Part shown: in pieces, positions 33,201 to 41,670 of the stretch
Numbering within the stretch: position 1 is the stretch's first letter
How the letters are laid out: each line of letters starts with the position of its first letter
NCBI GenBank assembly: GCA_040752025.1
Contig: JBFMFR010000049.1
Location: forward strand, 1 to 54,685
Source of the DNA: JBFMFR01 sp040752025
Lineage (GTDB): Bacteria; Chloroflexota; Anaerolineae; Anaerolineales; UBA4823
Direction of reading: 5' to 3'
Length of the DNA stretch: 54,685 nucleotides
Notes under the pieces: generated by a model
Seen by the model: the letters and a program-made list of their open reading frames with translations, nothing else
What the model was told of the DNA's origin: nothing
Databases searched by the model: none
Program-made: the position numbers and the translations under genes

Positions 33201-34335
33201 ATCAGATAAAGTTATCGAGCTTGCTTCAGATATATCACTTGGGGTTCATTCTGGCAATAATTCGGCATTCATAATGACGCCCATCGATATACAAGCCGAG
33301 GGAATAGAGAATGGTATATCATGGTCGCTTCTAACAGGAAGTGATATCGACCGTTATACAACCCCTGAGGTCGTTCCACAATCCATCCTATACATCGAAT
33401 GGGATACTGATGCTAAGAAATACGCTAACACAATATCTCATTTGCTGAAATACAAACCCCAACTCGAACAAAGACGCGAAGCCAAAGAAGGAAAAATGCC
33501 TTGGTATGTTCTTCATTGGCCGAGGAATCGTAACTTATATCAATCTCCTAAAGTCATCTGCAGGCAAACATCTGATAAGATCATAGCCACTGTTGATCCC
33601 TATGGACATTGTGTGCTAAACACAGTTATTGTTATTCGTCCAGATTCGAGTAATTGGTCACCTTATTTTTGGGCGGCTGTATTGAATTCAAAACTGTTAC
33701 AGCATGTCTATCAAGTTTTAGTGCAAGAGGAGGAGAGGGTCTTTGCAGAAGTAAAACCGGTTAACCTACGTAAACTCCCAATTAGGCATATTACTTTTCA
33801 AACACCAGCTGATATACGAGCTAAGGAACTCGATGATGTACAAGAACTCTATGCGGCTTTCAACCTGAAAGATATTCAGACTCTTGCTCGCCAACACCTA
33901 CCCTTACGAACAGATATTGTTCATGATCTATTAGCGTATCTAGCTGAACAAATGATTGCTCTAAACAAAATTCGCCAATGCGAGATTATGGGTTTCCTGG
34001 CTTGGCTGGAGCGCGAAATTGGCACTCCGCTGGAGGGGCTCACCGGCAAGACTACGATCCTGAACTACCTGGGCGATTACCGGAAAGGCGAAGAAGCCGT
34101 GGCGCTGGAAGACATCCTGGCGGTGCTGCGCAAGAACCAGCGTAAGCTGGGCGTGCAGGTTGCAGGGCGCGCCTTCCAGGAACGCCTGGCGCAGGAATAC
34201 CAGGCCAGCCTGGACAAGCTGTTGCCGATAAAGAGCAAGCTGGCAGCCACCGACCGGCTGATCGACCAGATCGTGTATGCTCTCTATGGGTTGACAGAGG
34301 AGGAGATTGCAATTGTAGAAGGCAGTGCAGCATAA
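30283..34335 (+). CDS. Type IIG-like restriction enzyme/adenine methyltransferase
   Basis: A 1350-residue single-chain enzyme. The N-terminal nuclease-like region has 'RPDYALF' (Asp84) and 'IAEAKHW' (Glu116, Lys118), a PD-(D/E)xK pattern. The methyltransferase core has motif I 'VLDPAMGSGHFLV' (about 525-537) and motif IV 'NPPW' (812-815), typical of N6-adenine methylases of the Eco57I class. The C-terminal third includes the target-recognition part ('GVHSGNNSAFI', 'YQSPKVICRQTSD') and a helical tail. Codon use changes: about 32640-33990 (residues 787-1236) is clearly AT-rich, while both ends are GC-rich, so the recognition region was probably swapped in. No separate R, S or BREX/DISARM genes are nearby, so it should act alone to cut or modify foreign DNA. 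Confidence 0.85.
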   Translation: MQNKTLFSQHFLDNRLCQQPEWNEDALPFLEQIRPLWAKARQYGSAWNEAQTEEEFIKPVLGVLGWSFIVQAKAGRSGQVTRPDYALFASEASKQEAYPHQGHDEAFYTRALAIAEAKHWERPLSQKDASGRATWKAESNPSHQMVSYLVGTRSEWGILTNGVTWRLYSREVSSTASEFYEIDLGELLDSLPAGEPPSPVQVEQFKRWWLFFRRAAFTRQEGAQPFVQRVHEGSTLYAREVSERLKELVFEDVMPEIAGGFVAYRSQQMGIQAETPETLLEIYRASLSLLYKLLFLLYAEARSLLPMDNPDYRANSLTALAQWAAQQSDMGRRMSEATFATPRYDALLALFRRVDRGDPSLGIPRYNGGLFNPHTPENRFLESHKLSDLVVGRAIDLLVRDQGQPVDYAYISVRNLGAIYEGLLENRLRVLDAVKGQVQLVNDKGERKATGSYYTPDYIVEYIVEHTLDPILEARQADYAQAMGQVGATRKQLAKTTDPATNRRLQGELAEAERQAREAFLGIKVLDPAMGSGHFLVNAVDHLTDGIIQLMQAYHDAHPEVRWDWDPIQALIERVRAEIVQEMAVQGLNVDTRRLDDTALLTRLVMKRCIYGVDLNRMAVELAKVSLWLHSFTVGAPLSFLDHHLRWGNSLIGTDVHTVENAIFAQEQRGGALQFSLFGGPFEGLLDLTAVMIEVAERADATLADVHQSAQDFEALQKALTPYKQALDLWVSQYFGNKAAKEFMELYGREMLPVIRGERKVTAQQQAVITSAQALWQEKRYFHWDVEFPEVFVDLRERNWAKNPGFDAVIGNPPWGGEIDTQTFDYLKVKFLALHQRLPDTAKYFFGVAHDNTRQQGVFGQILPNVVLYAHEYSNLRKILLEHCRVWELINLGDNVFRGVTAPACILVAECSPYQEDVFVKIGDLRKIPRDRLPIHDNWPLESLQQKLLLSLPDYTITADTSSIKLLSHLFVESDKVIELASDISLGVHSGNNSAFIMTPIDIQAEGIENGISWSLLTGSDIDRYTTPEVVPQSILYIEWDTDAKKYANTISHLLKYKPQLEQRREAKEGKMPWYVLHWPRNRNLYQSPKVICRQTSDKIIATVDPYGHCVLNTVIVIRPDSSNWSPYFWAAVLNSKLLQHVYQVLVQEEERVFAEVKPVNLRKLPIRHITFQTPADIRAKELDDVQELYAAFNLKDIQTLARQHLPLRTDIVHDLLAYLAEQMIALNKIRQCEIMGFLAWLEREIGTPLEGLTGKTTILNYLGDYRKGEEAVALEDILAVLRKNQRKLGVQVAGRAFQERLAQEYQASLDKLLPIKSKLAATDRLIDQIVYALYGLTEEEIAIVEGSAA

Positions 34336-35067
34336 GAATTTAGCAGATTGCCACCGGCGAGCCGAACCAACCACCTCCCCCAAAGGATTAATCTTCGGGG
34401 GATTTCCCATTTAACCCCTTGCCTTTTTCGAACATCTGTGCTAAAAACAGGTATGCACACGCCATCGACTCTGCACCTGCGAATTCCTACCTTGCAACTT
34501 GCATTTTCCTCCCTGCACCTGCTAATTTCTATCTTGCAGTTCGTAACTTGCAATTTCTATCTTCTAACTTGCACCTTGAAGCCCGCATCTTGCAACTTCT
34601 ACCTTCTAGGCCCTTCGTTCCTCAAAATATCTGCGATTAATTTTTTTATTCCAAAAATGCCATGCACCTCGCCAACTGTAATGAACCCCTGGTCTCCCAT
34701 CGCCGGCCCCTTCCCGCCAGACCGGATTGTTCCGATTTGAATTTTTTCAGGAACAATTCCCAGCACCTTACCAGCTTCCAACCACTCACCGTTTTCCAGC
34801 AACCAGTTCAGAATTCGCCCAATTCGTGTAATTCGTGGCTTCCCCATTCACTGAATAGCACCGGAACATAGCACCTTTCCAACTTCATAGATTTAAAGCA
34901 TCCGCGAGAATCTGCGTGCATCTGCGGGCGATCAGAGACAACCCGCCATCCAGACTCCCGGAGTATCCCAAAACTCCGGGAGTCTCATCCCCATCGGTGA
35001 AGAATCCGTGCCATCCGCGCCATCCGTGTCCCAACCCGCCCTTCTCCCGCCTACTGTATTCTTGCTA
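34336..35067. other. Repeat-rich intergenic region
   Basis: These 732 bases contain copy B of the long dispersed repeat, followed by 'cgcccaattcgtgtaattcg' (34813-34832), 'gcgagaatctgcgtgcatct' (about 34911) and 'gccatccgcgccatccgtgt' (about 35009) word repeats, and 'ccggagtatcccaaaactcc' giving a CCGGAGT/ACTCCGG hairpin (about 34967-34990). No gene is supported; a minus-strand 82-codon frame at 34599-34847 lies in the repeat. Confidence 0.6.
34380..34790. repeat. Long dispersed repeat, copy B
   Basis: Partner of the repeat at 420-700, in the same orientation and over 33 kb away. The central part is a clear minisatellite of 'cttgcaacttgca', 'atctatcttg'-like words. It carries an extra segment of about 70 bases relative to copy A. 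Confidence 0.7.
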
Positions 35068-35634
35068 CTATTTTCGAGCTTCCGCTTTGCGTTTGATCGC
35101 CCTCAGCCACATCACCCGGATCCATCCGCTGCCGAAGGAGATCAGCCGCCAGTAGAAGGCGAACTTCCTGCGGGTTTGCTCGTCGGGGGCGGCGATGCGC
35201 GTCTCGGTGGACAGCAGCGTCCCCTCCCCGGCGGGCTGCACCGCCAGGTTAGCGGCCACCTTGGCGAAGTCCGTGCGCTCGAAGTCCAGGAACGCCTGCG
35301 GCCCGTCGATCTCCACGTGTTCTTCGCCCACCAGCTTCCAGAACTGCCCCACCAGCCCGAAGACCACCTCCTGATCGCTTTCCTCGAGCGGGATGAAGCC
35401 GCCGGTGTAAAGCTGCGCCAGGAAGGGGCGCTCGTCGTCGCCCGTGCCGGGGGTGCGCTGGCCCATCAGCCTGGCGGGCAGGCTGCGCGCTGCCAGCATC
35501 CAGAACACCAGCGGCGACAGCTCGGAGGGCAGCAGGTCTTTGACCGCCGCCAGAGTCTTTTGCGGCGAAGCCTTGACCGTCACCTTGTGGATTTCGGTGA
35601 AATCGTACTTGGGCAGAAAGGCATCGATTTGCAT
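35068..35634 (-). CDS. SRPBCC/START-like fold protein
   Basis: A 188-residue protein with GGAGGAG before the ATG. The pattern 'LPKYDFTEIHKVTVKASPQK' (first strand plus helix), 'VVFGLVGQFWKLVGE', 'TDFAKVAANLAVQP' and 'TLLSTETRIAAPDEQTRRKF' followed by 'WRLISFGSGWIRVMWLRAIK' fits an uncharacterised SRPBCC-type family that binds hydrophobic ligands in a helix-grip fold. There is no signal peptide or membrane helix. It is isolated between repeat-rich gaps. Ligand and role unknown. Confidence 0.72.
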   Translation of the reverse strand: MQIDAFLPKYDFTEIHKVTVKASPQKTLAAVKDLLPSELSPLVFWMLAARSLPARLMGQRTPGTGDDERPFLAQLYTGGFIPLEESDQEVVFGLVGQFWKLVGEEHVEIDGPQAFLDFERTDFAKVAANLAVQPAGEGTLLSTETRIAAPDEQTRRKFAFYWRLISFGSGWIRVMWLRAIKRKAEARK

Positions 35635-36401
35635 TTTGGGGCTCCTCCTTCAATCCATAACCATGCGTATCAGCTTGCAGACAAAACCGGAGAACCGGGC
35701 TTTCGCAATTATATCGTAACCCGGTTCGGGGGAGTGCGCTTGCAGCGCACTTGGCGTATCAGGCTGGGATTTTGAATCCCAGCCGCTCAGCCTGGCGTAT
35801 CAGGCTCAGATTTGAATCCCAGCCGTTGGCCGGGGAAAACCAACTGATCCAGCCCATCCACGACGCGGAGCGTCGGGGCGCGGTTCCCACGCGGAGCGTG
35901 GGAACCAGGGAAAGCGCGCTCAGGAACCCGGTTCGGGGGAGTGCGCTTCAGCGCACTTGGCGTATCAGGCTGGGATTTTGAATCCCAGCCGCTCAGCCTG
36001 GCATATCAGGCTCAGATTTGAATCCCAGCCGTTGGCCGGGGAAAACCAACTGATCCAGCCCATCCACGACGCGGAGCGTCGCAGCGCGGTTCCCACGCGG
36101 AGCGTGGGAACCAGGGAGCACGGCTTTTTTCGGTTCTTGAAATCTGCGCTAATTGGCGTGCCTCTGCGGATTATTCGATCGTTAGCGGCCGGCGCCCCGC
36201 CACGTGCATCGCATCAAAACCAGATGCAACGCACGCCCTCCCCCGTTTCCCTTCTACCGTCTACTTTATCCCTTCTTTCAACTCCCCGCGTCAACCTTTT
36301 GTCATCCTTTTATACGCGCTCGCGCCTTGACAGGCATCCCACCTAAATATACAATCGAGGCAAATCCGTTCGTTTCGCCGGCCCTCGGGAGGTCGCCTGC
36401 C
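35635..36401. other. Tandem hairpin-repeat region upstream of a kinase gene
   Basis: These 767 bases hold a tandem pair of multi-hairpin repeats (35718-36116) and then word repeats. No gene is supported; a plus-strand frame reaching back to 36204 in front of the kinase lacks a ribosome site and is Pro/Arg/Phe-rich. Confidence 0.65.
35718..36116. repeat. Tandem duplication of a four-hairpin element
   Basis: Two copies (35718-35910 and 35925-36116) offset by about 207 bases and almost identical. Each carries, in order, GTGCGC/GCGCAC (one extra base in the first copy), CTGGGATT/AATCCCAG, GACGC-gga-GCGTC and GGTTCCCACGC-gga-GCGTGGGAACC hairpins. The first two hairpins recur alone at 107-160. Confidence 0.85.
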
Positions 36402-38615
36402 ATGCCTTTGGATACCGGAAAGATCCTCAAAGATCGCTACCGTATTGTCAAGCTGCTCGGTCAGGGCGGCTTCGGCGCGGTCTACCGCGCCTGGGATATG
36501 AACCTCGACCGGCCCTGCGCCCTCAAGGAGAACCTGGAAACCTCCGAAGTGGCCCAGCGCCAGTTCGAGCGCGAGGCCAAGATCCTGGCCAACCTCAGCC
36601 ACCCCGGCCTGCCCCACGTCAGCGACCATTTCTTCATCCCCGGCCAGGGCCAGTACCTGGTCATGGATTACATCGAGGGGGAGGATTTGCAGCAGCTTCT
36701 GGACCGCGCCGGCCCGCCGCCCGTGGAGCGCGCCCTGGAGTGGATATACCAGGTGTGCGACGCCCTGACCCACATGCACGCCCAGGCCCCGGCCGTGATC
36801 CACCGCGACATCAAGCCCGCCAACATCCGCGTCATGCGCACCACCGGCTCGCCTCACGGGCGGGCCATGCTGGTCGATTTCGGCATCGCCAAGATGTACA
36901 CGCCCGGGGCGCGCACCACCGTGGGGGCGCGCGCCGTCACCCCCGGCTACTCCCCGCCCGAGCAGTACGGCCAGGGCTTCACCGACGCCCAGAGCGACGT
37001 CTACGCCCTGGGAGCTACGCTTTATACCCTGCTGACCAACCTCGCCCCGCCGGACAGCGTGGATATCATGTCGGGTGCCACGCAGCCGCCCCGCCAGGCG
37101 CACCTGCTCAACCCGCAGGTGCCGCCCGCCGTGGGGGCGGTCATCGCCCAGGCCATGCAGGTCAACCGCGCCCAGCGCCTGGGCAGCGTGTCCGCTTTCA
37201 AGCTCGCCCTGGAACGCGCCATGCAGATGGGAAACCGCCCCGTGCAGCCCGTCTCGTCGACCGAGCGCATGGCGCCGGTTTACGCCCCGCCCGCCGCCCC
37301 GCCGGCGGCGCAGCCGCGCCCCACCTCCAGGCCGGCCCCGGCGCCCAGGGCCAGGCGCCCGGCCTGGCCCATGCTGGCTGCCGGACTGCTGGGGGTCTTC
37401 ATCCTGGCCATTGGCGGCGCCCTGGGCGGGCTGTGGTTCTGGGACCAGCTCAACGGCAACGGCGAGCCGACCCCCGTGGGGCAGGTTAGCGCTACAACGG
37501 GGAAGGCCAGCCCTACCTCCGAGACGGGCTCGGGTGGGCTGCCGGAGACGCCGCAGACATCGCAAACGCCGCAAACCCTGCCCACCTTCACGCCGGCGCC
37601 CAATTACACCCCCACGCCCATCCCTTCGCCGACAACCGTGCCGCCGCCCGAGCCGGGCGCTGTGCTGGTGACGCTGCCCGAGTCGTGGATCGCTTTTGCC
37701 TCCGACCGCCCCTCGGATAGCAAGGAGCGCCTCTACGTCGTGCAGGTGCACGGCGGGGATTACTGGTTCGTCGGCCAGCCCGGCGGTGTGGCTTCGCTCT
37801 CGGTGATCAGCGCCTCGCCCTTCTCAGAGCCGGTGCAGCTTCCCACCGATGAGAATTACAACCGCGCCTGGTGGCCGGACTTCTGCCTGGGCAACCAGGT
37901 CATTCTGTACGAAATCCAGGATTCGAAGAATACCCAGTTCCAGGGCATTTACAAAGTCCCGCTGGATGGCAGCAGCGGCCCGGCCGCGGCAGTCTCCATG
38001 CCGGGCTTCGCCAAGCTGGGCGTGCCGCGCTGCTCGAACGATGGCCAGCGGGTCATCTTCAGCGCCCTGAGCAGCGCCCAGGGCAGCGACTGGTCGCTCT
38101 ACGAATATAACCTGGGGACGCAGGCCGCCCCGGGCCTGGTGGGGGACGGCTACGCCTTCGCCGGCAACGTCGGCTGGTCGCGCGCCGACGATTGGATCGT
38201 CTTCATGCGCCGTGTGGGCACGCAGAACTTCCACCTGGTCAAGCTCTTCCTGGGCAACCCCTTTTCTCCCGTCGACCTGGACAAGGCCGAGACCACCACG
38301 GAGAAGTACCCGGCCGTGTCGCCCACCACCAGCGATATTGCTTTCGCCTGTTTCAAGGACCAGTGGAACCTGTGCCTGATGGACAGCAGCGGCGGCGGCC
38401 TGCGGGCGCTGGTCGAGAACCTGGGCAAGTCAGAATCCAGCATCTCGATAGTCACGCCCAGTTTCTCGCCCGATGGGAACTGGATCGTGTTTTCGACCAT
38501 CGGCGCTGACGGCAGCCGCGATCTGTTCATCTATTCCATCGCGCACAATCTGCGCTTCCCCCTGGCAGCTTCGATCCCTGGCGATCAGTTCCATCCGAGC
38601 TGGAGCAAGCCGTGA
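36402..38615 (+). CDS. Ser/Thr protein kinase with extracellular PD40 propeller sensor
   Basis: A 737-residue protein; the ATG at 36402 follows GGGAGGT. Residues 1-275 are a complete Hanks-type kinase: glycine loop 'LLGQGGFGAVYRAW', catalytic lysine in 'CALKENLE', 'HRDIKPAN' (His134, Asp136), 'DFGIAKMY'. A Pro-rich linker leads to a membrane helix at about 322-346 ('MLAAGLLGVFILAIGGALGG'), then a Pro/Thr stalk. The last 250 residues contain TolB/PD40-like blades ('WIAFASDRPSDSKERLYVV', 'SPTTSDIAFACFKD', 'SFSPDGNWIVFST'). It is probably a surface sensor coupled to cytoplasmic phosphorylation. Its stop overlaps the GTG of the nagZ-like gene (GTGA), so the two are translated together. Confidence 0.9.
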   Translation: MPLDTGKILKDRYRIVKLLGQGGFGAVYRAWDMNLDRPCALKENLETSEVAQRQFEREAKILANLSHPGLPHVSDHFFIPGQGQYLVMDYIEGEDLQQLLDRAGPPPVERALEWIYQVCDALTHMHAQAPAVIHRDIKPANIRVMRTTGSPHGRAMLVDFGIAKMYTPGARTTVGARAVTPGYSPPEQYGQGFTDAQSDVYALGATLYTLLTNLAPPDSVDIMSGATQPPRQAHLLNPQVPPAVGAVIAQAMQVNRAQRLGSVSAFKLALERAMQMGNRPVQPVSSTERMAPVYAPPAAPPAAQPRPTSRPAPAPRARRPAWPMLAAGLLGVFILAIGGALGGLWFWDQLNGNGEPTPVGQVSATTGKASPTSETGSGGLPETPQTSQTPQTLPTFTPAPNYTPTPIPSPTTVPPPEPGAVLVTLPESWIAFASDRPSDSKERLYVVQVHGGDYWFVGQPGGVASLSVISASPFSEPVQLPTDENYNRAWWPDFCLGNQVILYEIQDSKNTQFQGIYKVPLDGSSGPAAAVSMPGFAKLGVPRCSNDGQRVIFSALSSAQGSDWSLYEYNLGTQAAPGLVGDGYAFAGNVGWSRADDWIVFMRRVGTQNFHLVKLFLGNPFSPVDLDKAETTTEKYPAVSPTTSDIAFACFKDQWNLCLMDSSGGGLRALVENLGKSESSISIVTPSFSPDGNWIVFSTIGADGSRDLFIYSIAHNLRFPLAASIPGDQFHPSWSKP

Positions 38616-40453
38616 GGCCTGGGGGCGGCTTCTCGGTGCAGGCCGCCATCCGTGTGGTCATGGTGGCGCTGGCCCTGCTGCTGTTCCTGGCGGTGGTCAT
38701 CTTTCTGAGCGGCTTGCAGGTGCAGCCCGTTGGCACGCAGCCTGGGACGGCCGCCAGCCCCACGGCCCCATTACCCGGGGTTACGCCCACGGAGATCGAC
38801 GTCTCCGGCCTGGAACAGGCCCCCACCCTCGTCCCGGTCATCTCGCCCTCCCTGGTGGACGTCGAGGCCCTGCTGGGGCGCATGAGCCTGGAAGAAAAAG
38901 TCGGCCAGATGCTCATGGCCGCCGTGCCCGGCAAGACCGCCGGGGAGGATGGCCGCCAGTTGGTGCAGGACTATCACCTGGGCGGGATCGTCTACTTCGG
39001 GGGCAACGCCTATTCGCCCGGGCAGACTTTGAGCCTCAGCCGGGAATTGCAAGCCCTGGCGCAGGGCAGCAGCCAGGCCATCCCGCTCTTCATCGCCATC
39101 GACCACGAAGGCGGGCCGGTGTTCCGCTTCAAGGCCGGCGTGACGCACTTCCCGGCGGCCCTGGCCCTGGGCGCTACCGGCGACCCCGACCTGGTTTACC
39201 AGGCCGCGGCCACCTCGGCCCAGCAGTTGCGCGCCATGGGCATCAATATGAGCCTGGGCCCGGTGCTGGACATCAACGACGAAGCCGCCAACCCGGTGAT
39301 CGGCATGCGCGCCTTCGGCGGCGCGCCCGAGATCGTCACGCACATGGGCCTGCGCTACATCGCCGGCTTGCAGGAGTTCGGCGTGATGGCCGTGGCCAAG
39401 CATTTCCCCGGCCACGGCAGCACCAAAGTCGATTCGCACAGCGCCCTGCCCTACCTGGATAAAAGCCTGGAGCAGTTGCGCGCCAACGAATTGGCCCCCT
39501 TCGCCGCCGCCGCGCAGGCGCAGGTCAGCGGTGTGATGGTCGGGCACATCGCCGACCTGCACATCGACCCCAGCGGCGCCCCGGCCTCGCTCTCGGCGGC
39601 CTTCGTGGATGGCCTGCTGCGCGGCGAGCTGGGCTACCCTGGCATCGCCATGACCGACGCCATGAGCATGGGCGCCGTGACGGGGCTGTACGAGCCGGGC
39701 CAGGCGGCAGTGCTGGCGGTGCAGGCCGGCTGCGACGTGCTCACCTTCACCGCCCCGGGCTACGCTGTCACTGCTTACCAGGCCATCCTGGGGGCGGCCC
39801 GCAGCGGCTCGATCTCCACGCAGCGCATCGACGCCTCTGTGCGGCGCATCCTGGCCCTCAAGGCGCGTTTTGGCCTGTTCGAAGCCACCACGCCCGCGGA
39901 ATGGGACATCCAGGAGCAGGTCGGCCTGGCGCTGGTGCAGAAGATTTCCCGCAGCGCCATCTATTTGCGCGGGGAGGCCAGCCTGCCGCTGGTGCAGGGC
40001 CAGCGCCTGCTCCTGGTTACCCCCGACCGGCTGCCAGCCGGCAGCGTCACCGGCGATAACCTCTCGCTGCTGGGCGAGACTTTGCAGGCGCGCGGGATCC
40101 AGGTGGATGAGTGGATCTACGCCGTCGATAACCCGGCGCAGGTAGCCAGTATCCAGGCCCAGGTGCTGAACGCCCTGCCGGGTTACCCCCAGGTGCTGCT
40201 GGTCACCTGGGATGCCCACCTGCGCCTCAGCCAGGGCGATGCCTCCCAGCGTGATTTGCTGCAGGCCATCCTGGCGCGGGGCGTGCCCGCCATCGTAGCG
40301 GCAGCCGATTTGCCCTACGATCTTTCCCTCGTGCCGGCCTCCATCCCCAGCCTGGCGAGCTTTGGGGCGCTGGACTTGCAGGTCGAAGCGCTGGCGGAAG
40401 CGCTGCTGGCCAGCACGCCCCCCGGCGGGATCATGCCGGTGAATTGGAGGTAG
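38612..40453 (+). CDS. nagZ: GH3 beta-N-acetylhexosaminidase, membrane-anchored
   Basis: A 613-residue protein starting at GTG 38612, overlapping the kinase stop; an ATG at 38660 is a possible alternative. An N-terminal hydrophobic anchor ('VVMVALALLLFLAVVIFL') and Pro/Thr linker lead to a GH3 domain. NagZ signatures are complete: 'IDHEGGPVFRF', 'KHFPGHGSTKVDSH' (from residue 263, the His/Asp loop unique to NagZ-type enzymes), and the nucleophile Asp349 in 'MTDAMSMGAV'. A C-terminal alpha/beta domain follows. It should release terminal N-acetylglucosamine from peptidoglycan or other glycans outside the membrane. Coupling to a sensor kinase suggests a link between wall sensing and turnover (inference). 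Confidence 0.88.
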   Translation: MRPGGGFSVQAAIRVVMVALALLLFLAVVIFLSGLQVQPVGTQPGTAASPTAPLPGVTPTEIDVSGLEQAPTLVPVISPSLVDVEALLGRMSLEEKVGQMLMAAVPGKTAGEDGRQLVQDYHLGGIVYFGGNAYSPGQTLSLSRELQALAQGSSQAIPLFIAIDHEGGPVFRFKAGVTHFPAALALGATGDPDLVYQAAATSAQQLRAMGINMSLGPVLDINDEAANPVIGMRAFGGAPEIVTHMGLRYIAGLQEFGVMAVAKHFPGHGSTKVDSHSALPYLDKSLEQLRANELAPFAAAAQAQVSGVMVGHIADLHIDPSGAPASLSAAFVDGLLRGELGYPGIAMTDAMSMGAVTGLYEPGQAAVLAVQAGCDVLTFTAPGYAVTAYQAILGAARSGSISTQRIDASVRRILALKARFGLFEATTPAEWDIQEQVGLALVQKISRSAIYLRGEASLPLVQGQRLLLVTPDRLPAGSVTGDNLSLLGETLQARGIQVDEWIYAVDNPAQVASIQAQVLNALPGYPQVLLVTWDAHLRLSQGDASQRDLLQAILARGVPAIVAAADLPYDLSLVPASIPSLASFGALDLQVEALAEALLASTPPGGIMPVNWR

Positions 40454-40457
40454 TACA

Positions 40458-41378
40458 GTGGACGACCGCAGATTCATGCTGATCCTGGGATTCTTTGGCG
40501 TGCTGATCCTCGGGCTGGTTGGAGTGATCTTCATTGCCCGGCAGACCTTAGGGCCGGCTCTTCCCACACAGGAGCCTTCTAACCTGGCCTGGCTTTCCTA
40601 CCAGGCCACGCAGATTGGAGCGCTGGCGCAGGAGAACGCTTACCAGGCGACGCGCCTCGCCCAACTTTCGACGCAGCAGGTCAGTCAGGCTGAGTTTTTG
40701 TCCTACGAAGCCACGCTGAACGCCGCCCAGGCCACGCAGCTGGCCGGGTTGGGCGCCCCGCCGGCCACGCCCATCGCCTGGCAGGCGCTCACCCCCAGCC
40801 CGATGCCTTCGCTGACGCCTTTCCCCTCGCCGACGCCGGCTTTCCCGGCAGGCGTGGACCTGCTGGTCAACGGCAGCCTGGACGCGGGCGATTTTGGGAA
40901 AATCCGCAACTGGGCGCAGACGGACGTCGCCACGTATCGCTGGTACCTGGTGCAGGATGTGCCCCCGGGCGGCGGGCGGGAGGACACGCGCTGGATCGAG
41001 CGGGTGGACCTCTCCGAATTCGGGCGCGGCTTCGGCCTGCTGAGCACGGACTTCCGGGACTGCAATTCTTTCTGCAGCGTCTCGGCCGTGCAGCACGTGC
41101 CGGCCCTGGAGGGGCTCAAATACCGGCTCTCGGCAGATTTCCGCACCGAGAAAGGCGGGCAGCCCTCGCTCTACATGGATTTCCTCTCCAACAGCCGGGT
41201 GCGCATCCAGCCGGTGTACACCTTCTTCAAGGATGGCTCGCCGGAGTGGACCACAGTCACTGTCGAGGGCGTATCCCCGCCCGGCACGCGCTTCATCCGC
41301 GTGATCCTGTATTCGGGCAACCACGAGCAGGGCGTGATCTACTGGGACAACGTGTCCCTGGTGATCCTCGGAGAGTAG
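40458..41378 (+). CDS. Membrane-anchored protein with CBM-like beta-sandwich domain
   Basis: A 306-residue protein starting at GTG 40458, eight bases after GGAGG and four bases past the nagZ stop. An N-terminal membrane helix ('FMLILGFFGVLILGLVGVIF') is followed by a Gln/Ala-rich helical segment ('YQATQIGALAQENAYQATRL') and a Pro/Thr stalk. The last 165 residues begin 'VDLLVNGSLDAGDFGKIRNW' and end 'RFIRVILYSGNHEQGVIYWD', typical of CBM4/9-like galactose-binding folds. It should display a carbohydrate-binding domain on the surface. The ligand is not known. It forms an operon with the kinase and nagZ. Confidence 0.78.
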   Translation: MDDRRFMLILGFFGVLILGLVGVIFIARQTLGPALPTQEPSNLAWLSYQATQIGALAQENAYQATRLAQLSTQQVSQAEFLSYEATLNAAQATQLAGLGAPPATPIAWQALTPSPMPSLTPFPSPTPAFPAGVDLLVNGSLDAGDFGKIRNWAQTDVATYRWYLVQDVPPGGGREDTRWIERVDLSEFGRGFGLLSTDFRDCNSFCSVSAVQHVPALEGLKYRLSADFRTEKGGQPSLYMDFLSNSRVRIQPVYTFFKDGSPEWTTVTVEGVSPPGTRFIRVILYSGNHEQGVIYWDNVSLVILGE

Positions 41379-41390
41379 ATCCTGACACGC

Positions 41391-41584
41391 AGTGCACAGA
41401 GAAGAACCACGGAGAACCACCGAGTCCCTCTTTTGTGAACTTCGTGAACTTTGTGGTGAATGTCTTTTGGGTCGTTGCGGACTACAACACGGAGTGCACA
41501 GAGAAGAACCACGGAGAACCACCGAGTCCCTCTTTTGTGAACTTCGTGAACTTTGTGGTGAATGCCTTTTGGGTTGTTGCGAAC
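41391..41584. repeat. Direct repeat of a 92-base unit
   Basis: Two nearly identical copies (41391-41482 and 41493-41584, offset 102) of 'agtgcacagagaagaaccac' through 'ggtgaatgccttttgggt'. They belong to the 'cacggag/cttcgtgaac' word family seen elsewhere in the window. The 292-base gap between genes holds nothing else. Confidence 0.85.
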
Positions 41585-41670
41585 TGCTACCACGGTGAGC
41601 ATAGAATCAGTAAGAGAAAAAAGACTCAGTGATCTCCGTGTTGAAGTGAATTCTGCTTTGGAGGCGAGAA

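Noticed and set aside
30283..34335. BREX PglX or DISARM methyltransferase
   Set aside because: None of the partner genes of those systems is present, and the protein has its own nuclease-like motif.
34599..34847. Minus-strand 82-codon frame with protein-like wording
   Set aside because: It lies wholly in the repeat, and the matching part of the other repeat copy is not open in the same way.
36291..40567. Long minus-strand open frames opposite the kinase and nagZ genes
   Set aside because: They are composition shadows with His/Gly/Arg-rich sequence and no recognisable domain; the plus-strand genes are intact.
41391..41584. Direct repeats as CRISPR or attachment sites
   Set aside because: There are only two copies, nearly adjacent, of a word-repeat family seen elsewhere, with no integrase or cas gene.
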